Of a stretch of DNA of 64,000 nucleotides, positions 61,300 to 64,000 are shown piece after piece. The notes beneath the pieces are model-generated. The model did not search any database. It was given only the letters and a program-made list of their open reading frames with translations, and was not told where the DNA came from. Made by a program: the position numbers and the translations under genes. Positions within the stretch are counted from its first letter, which is position 1. Each line of letters starts with the position of its first letter. The DNA is from Dromiciops gliroides (Eukaryota; Chordata; Mammalia; Microbiotheria; Microbiotheriidae): the NCBI RefSeq assembly GCF_019393635.1, contig NC_057866.1, positions 11,418,223 through 11,482,222 on the forward strand, read 5' to 3'.

Positions 61300-62880
61300 T
61301 CGGGGGTGGGGGGACCTCCAGGCCGTACTTAGCACCTGAGGTCGCTGCTAAATGCTGCTTCTGGCACCCTCCCCGCCCCCCAACCCCCCTAGCAATTCCC
61401 TTCCCATGTTGGACTGCGATTGCTAGAAAGGCAGAGTTCAGAGCCGGCGTCCGCAGGGAGCAACAGGCTGTCCATTAGCGTGATGCCTTAGATTGATTGA
61501 CCCAGAAGAGACGTTCCCACCTGCTAAAGGGACCGGGGCTAGAGTGTCGTGTCGGCTGCTTTAAGAGGTGATTGATTGACTGACTCGACCCCCTCACATA
61601 TGGAAAGTGCTTTGCGAGCCTTAGAGGGCATCTAAGCTCTAGCGGTTATGGCTGTTATATCATAGTCGATGTGATCGAAAAACTCTTAGGTTTCTACGCA
61701 CGATGCAGTCTTTTTCCTGCTCTTCCCTAGACAAGGAGAAAATCGATAGCCTGGGGGGAGGGGTCAGCAAACATTGTGGCAGGCTCACGGACAGAGGGGT
61801 CCCGGAGTGGAATACTTTGTGTACGTGTGTGTATTTTCTTGGCAGGGGAGGGATCTGCCCCTTCACTATAGGGAGAATCTGCTCCACCGCTAATCCGTAT
61901 TTTGGGTTAAGGTAGGACTAGGAAGGGTCCCCTGAGATCCCTTCGAGCTCTGAGGTCTTATGATTCATCCCTCCCTCAAACACATGCTTTGGGGCCGGCT
62001 GTCCTGCTCATGATCCATTGTGGTGACTCCCAGCCTGGGGGATCTGGCCTCAGACCCATGCATGGGGTTCAAAGCAGCCCCTACCCACCCTGGGATGCGG
62101 AAACTGTCAGCTGGTGAAATTTGTTTCTCTTGAGGCTGTGATTGGTAACAGCGATGGGTTGCAGCAGCAGCGGCAAGCAGCGGCGGCCATAGAATGTCTT
62201 TCTGAAAAGATGCAAGCTCAGGAGGAGGGGGAGCCGGGCACAGAGGGGAAGAGAGATGAAGAAACCAATGGCAGGAGCCTCCAATGGTGGAGCAGGCTGC
62301 CCTTGACAGCAGCATCTGAGGTCAGAGAAAACCTAGACGAGGGAAGGCAGTGGTCGATGCAGCAAGCCAAGGAACAAAAGACAGCGAGTGGGCCGGGCCT
62401 GCCGGGAGCATCTTCTGCTGGGAGCAGGAGTCTTACCTAGACATGGACAGCCCTTGAAGTGACCCCAGGCATCACAGGCCTGTGGGCAATTGTGCACAAG
62501 GCCTGATATCATCCATTCAAATAAATGCGTCACTTGTAGCAGCCTGGCAGTTGGGGCAAGAGAAAGAGTGTTCTCACCCCCAGGCAGACAGAATGGGAAT
62601 CCAGGGCCAGGCACCAAACACTAGCCGGACAGAGAGCTGGACTCCAGATCAGTCCTGTGACTGGGGTCAAGTGGCTAGGTTTTCTGAGGCTCAGTTTCCC
62701 CCCCTCTAAAATGGGGATAGTAACACCTGTGTGTGTACCTCTTCACAGCATTTTGGAGAGGGTCAAATGAGCCAATACATCTAAAGGACTGGGTAAAGGA
62801 CTCTTTAAGGAGTTGCAGACAGGTCAGTTACTTTTACTTTTGTTTTTCTCGAATGTAGCAAGTAAGGGGCAGAGAAACTA
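61300..62880. other. Region upstream of the RTN3 promoter
   Basis: It contains MIR-like tails near 61590-61660 and 61915-61965 and a MIR fragment at 62640-62810. No exon is recognised. From memory, ATL3 lies upstream of RTN3 in human, but no ATL3 exon is seen here. Confidence 0.5.
62640..62812 (+). repeat. MIR fragment
   Basis: 'tgaggctcagtttccccccc', 'taaaatggggatagtaacac' and 'ggagagggtcaaatgagcca' follow in MIR order. Confidence 0.7.
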
Positions 62881-64000
62881 ATTTTTTAAACTGATTAGTT
62901 TTAAATGTATTTTGATTTATTTCATTAAGTATTTCCCATTTGCATTTTTTTTTTTGGTGAGGCAGTTGGGGTTAAGTGACTTGCCTAGGGTCACACAGCT
63001 AGTAAGTGTTAAGTGTCTGAAGCCAGATTTGAACTCAGGTCCTCCTGAATCCAGGACCGGTGCTCTATCCACTGTGCCACCTAGTTGCCCTTCCCATTTG
63101 CATTTTAAACCTTTATTCTTTAAAGTCTTGAGTTCCAAATTCTCTCTTCCTCCTGCCCTTCCCCCACCCCTTGAGAAGTCAAGCAGTATGATAGTGATCC
63201 ATGTGAAGTCAGTGAAGTGCACCTTAGCCATATCACTCAAGAAAACACATGCACCAAAAAACCCCAATAAAAAGTGAAAATATAATTTAATCTGTACTCA
63301 GAGACCACGAGTGCTCTCTCTGGAGGTGGAGAGCATTTTTCATTGTCTCCATCAGAGTAGACAAGTCTTTCAGAATTGATCATCCTTACAATGTTGCTGT
63401 TACTGTGTACATCTGGTTCTGCTCACTTCACTTTGCATCAGTTCATAAAAGTCTTCTAAGGTTTTTCTGAAACTATCCTGCTTGTCATTTCTTATAACAC
63501 AATAGTATTCTGTTACAATCATATATCACAACTTGTTCAGCCATTCCTCAACTGATAGGCATCCCCTCAATTTCCAATTCTTTGCCACCACAAAGAGATG
63601 CTATCAATACTTTTGTACATATAGGTCCTTTTCCTTTGATCTCTTTGGGATATAAACTTAGTAGTGATATTGCTGGGTCAAAGGGCATGCATGGTTCCAT
63701 AGGCTATTCTCCAGAATGGTTGGATCAATTCACTACTTCACTAATAGTTGATTAACGCGCCCATTTTCCCTTATCCAATATCTGTCATTTCTGAAAGGTG
63801 TGAGGTGGTACCTCAGAGTTGTTTTAATTTGCATTTCTCTGATCAATAGTGATTTAGAGCATTCTTATATGACTCTTAATAGCTTTGAATTCTTCTATCA
63901 ATTGACTATCAATAGAATGACTCTTATTTTTACAAATATAGCTTGGTTCCCTATATATTTGCCAAGTGAGGCCTTTATCCGAGAAACTTGATGTTAATTT
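62880..64000 (-). mobile_element. L1 3' end running off the window
   Basis: The reverse of the L1 3' region runs to the right edge: 'tcacttcactttgcatcagt', 'cacaacttgttcagccattc', 'aatttccaattctttgccac', 'attgctgggtcaaagggcat', 'taatttgcatttctctgatc'. A SINE at 62949-63090 interrupts the 3' UTR part. The frame is broken in what can be seen. Confidence 0.75.
62949..63090 (-). repeat. CORE-SINE copy in L1 3' UTR
   Basis: It is flanked by the exact duplication 'ttcccatttgcatttt' (62933-62948, 63091-63106). Confidence 0.93.

Overview
The window is nuclear DNA of a marsupial. The evidence is about thirty copies of a tRNA-derived CORE-SINE (head near 'gggcagctaggtggcgcagtgg', B box 'gagttcaaatcc', MIR-type core 'gtgtgaccctgggcaagtcac'), marsupial-type L1 3' ends, MIR, L2 and hAT fossils, and interrupted vertebrate genes. 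No prokaryotic gene, CRISPR array or operon is present. Species cannot be fixed from the sequence alone.

Two protein-coding genes are present, arranged tail to tail. At the left edge (150-4640, + strand) are the last two coding exons and 3' UTR of ZFTA (C11orf95), a zinc-finger protein; its earlier exons lie off the window. From 5.2 to about 60.9 kb on the - strand is the whole RTN3 gene (reticulon 3), from CpG-island promoter to poly(A) signal. From memory, the same gene pair in the same convergent layout lies on human 11q13. The two poly(A) sites are only about 600 bp apart.

I resolved nine RTN3 coding exons at base level. Exon 1 (49 codons), a 51-nt exon 2, a 2259-nt exon 3 and six reticulon-homology exons give a 1008-residue long form. 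Joining exon 1 directly to the reticulon-homology exons gives a 238-residue short form. All junctions are in phase. Eight of nine fit GT-AG introns; the donor of exon 2 is GC (AAG|GCAAGT).

The rest is intron or flank. The 24.9-kb intron at 12.0-36.9 kb is full of transposon debris: two adjacent L1 3' ends, a half-L1-like segment, L2 pieces, hAT remnants and a 637-bp solo LTR with a 4-bp duplication. The intron at 39.1-46.2 kb is notably repeat-poor. The first intron carries many SINEs, a second LTR-like block and two hAT elements with 8-bp duplications. From about 62.9 kb to the right edge an L1 3' end on the - strand runs off the window. I found no convincing novel system. The most useful second-look items are the GC-AG splice site, a SINE pair inside one outer target duplication, the repeat-poor intron, paired NRF1-like promoter motifs and nested, datable insertions.
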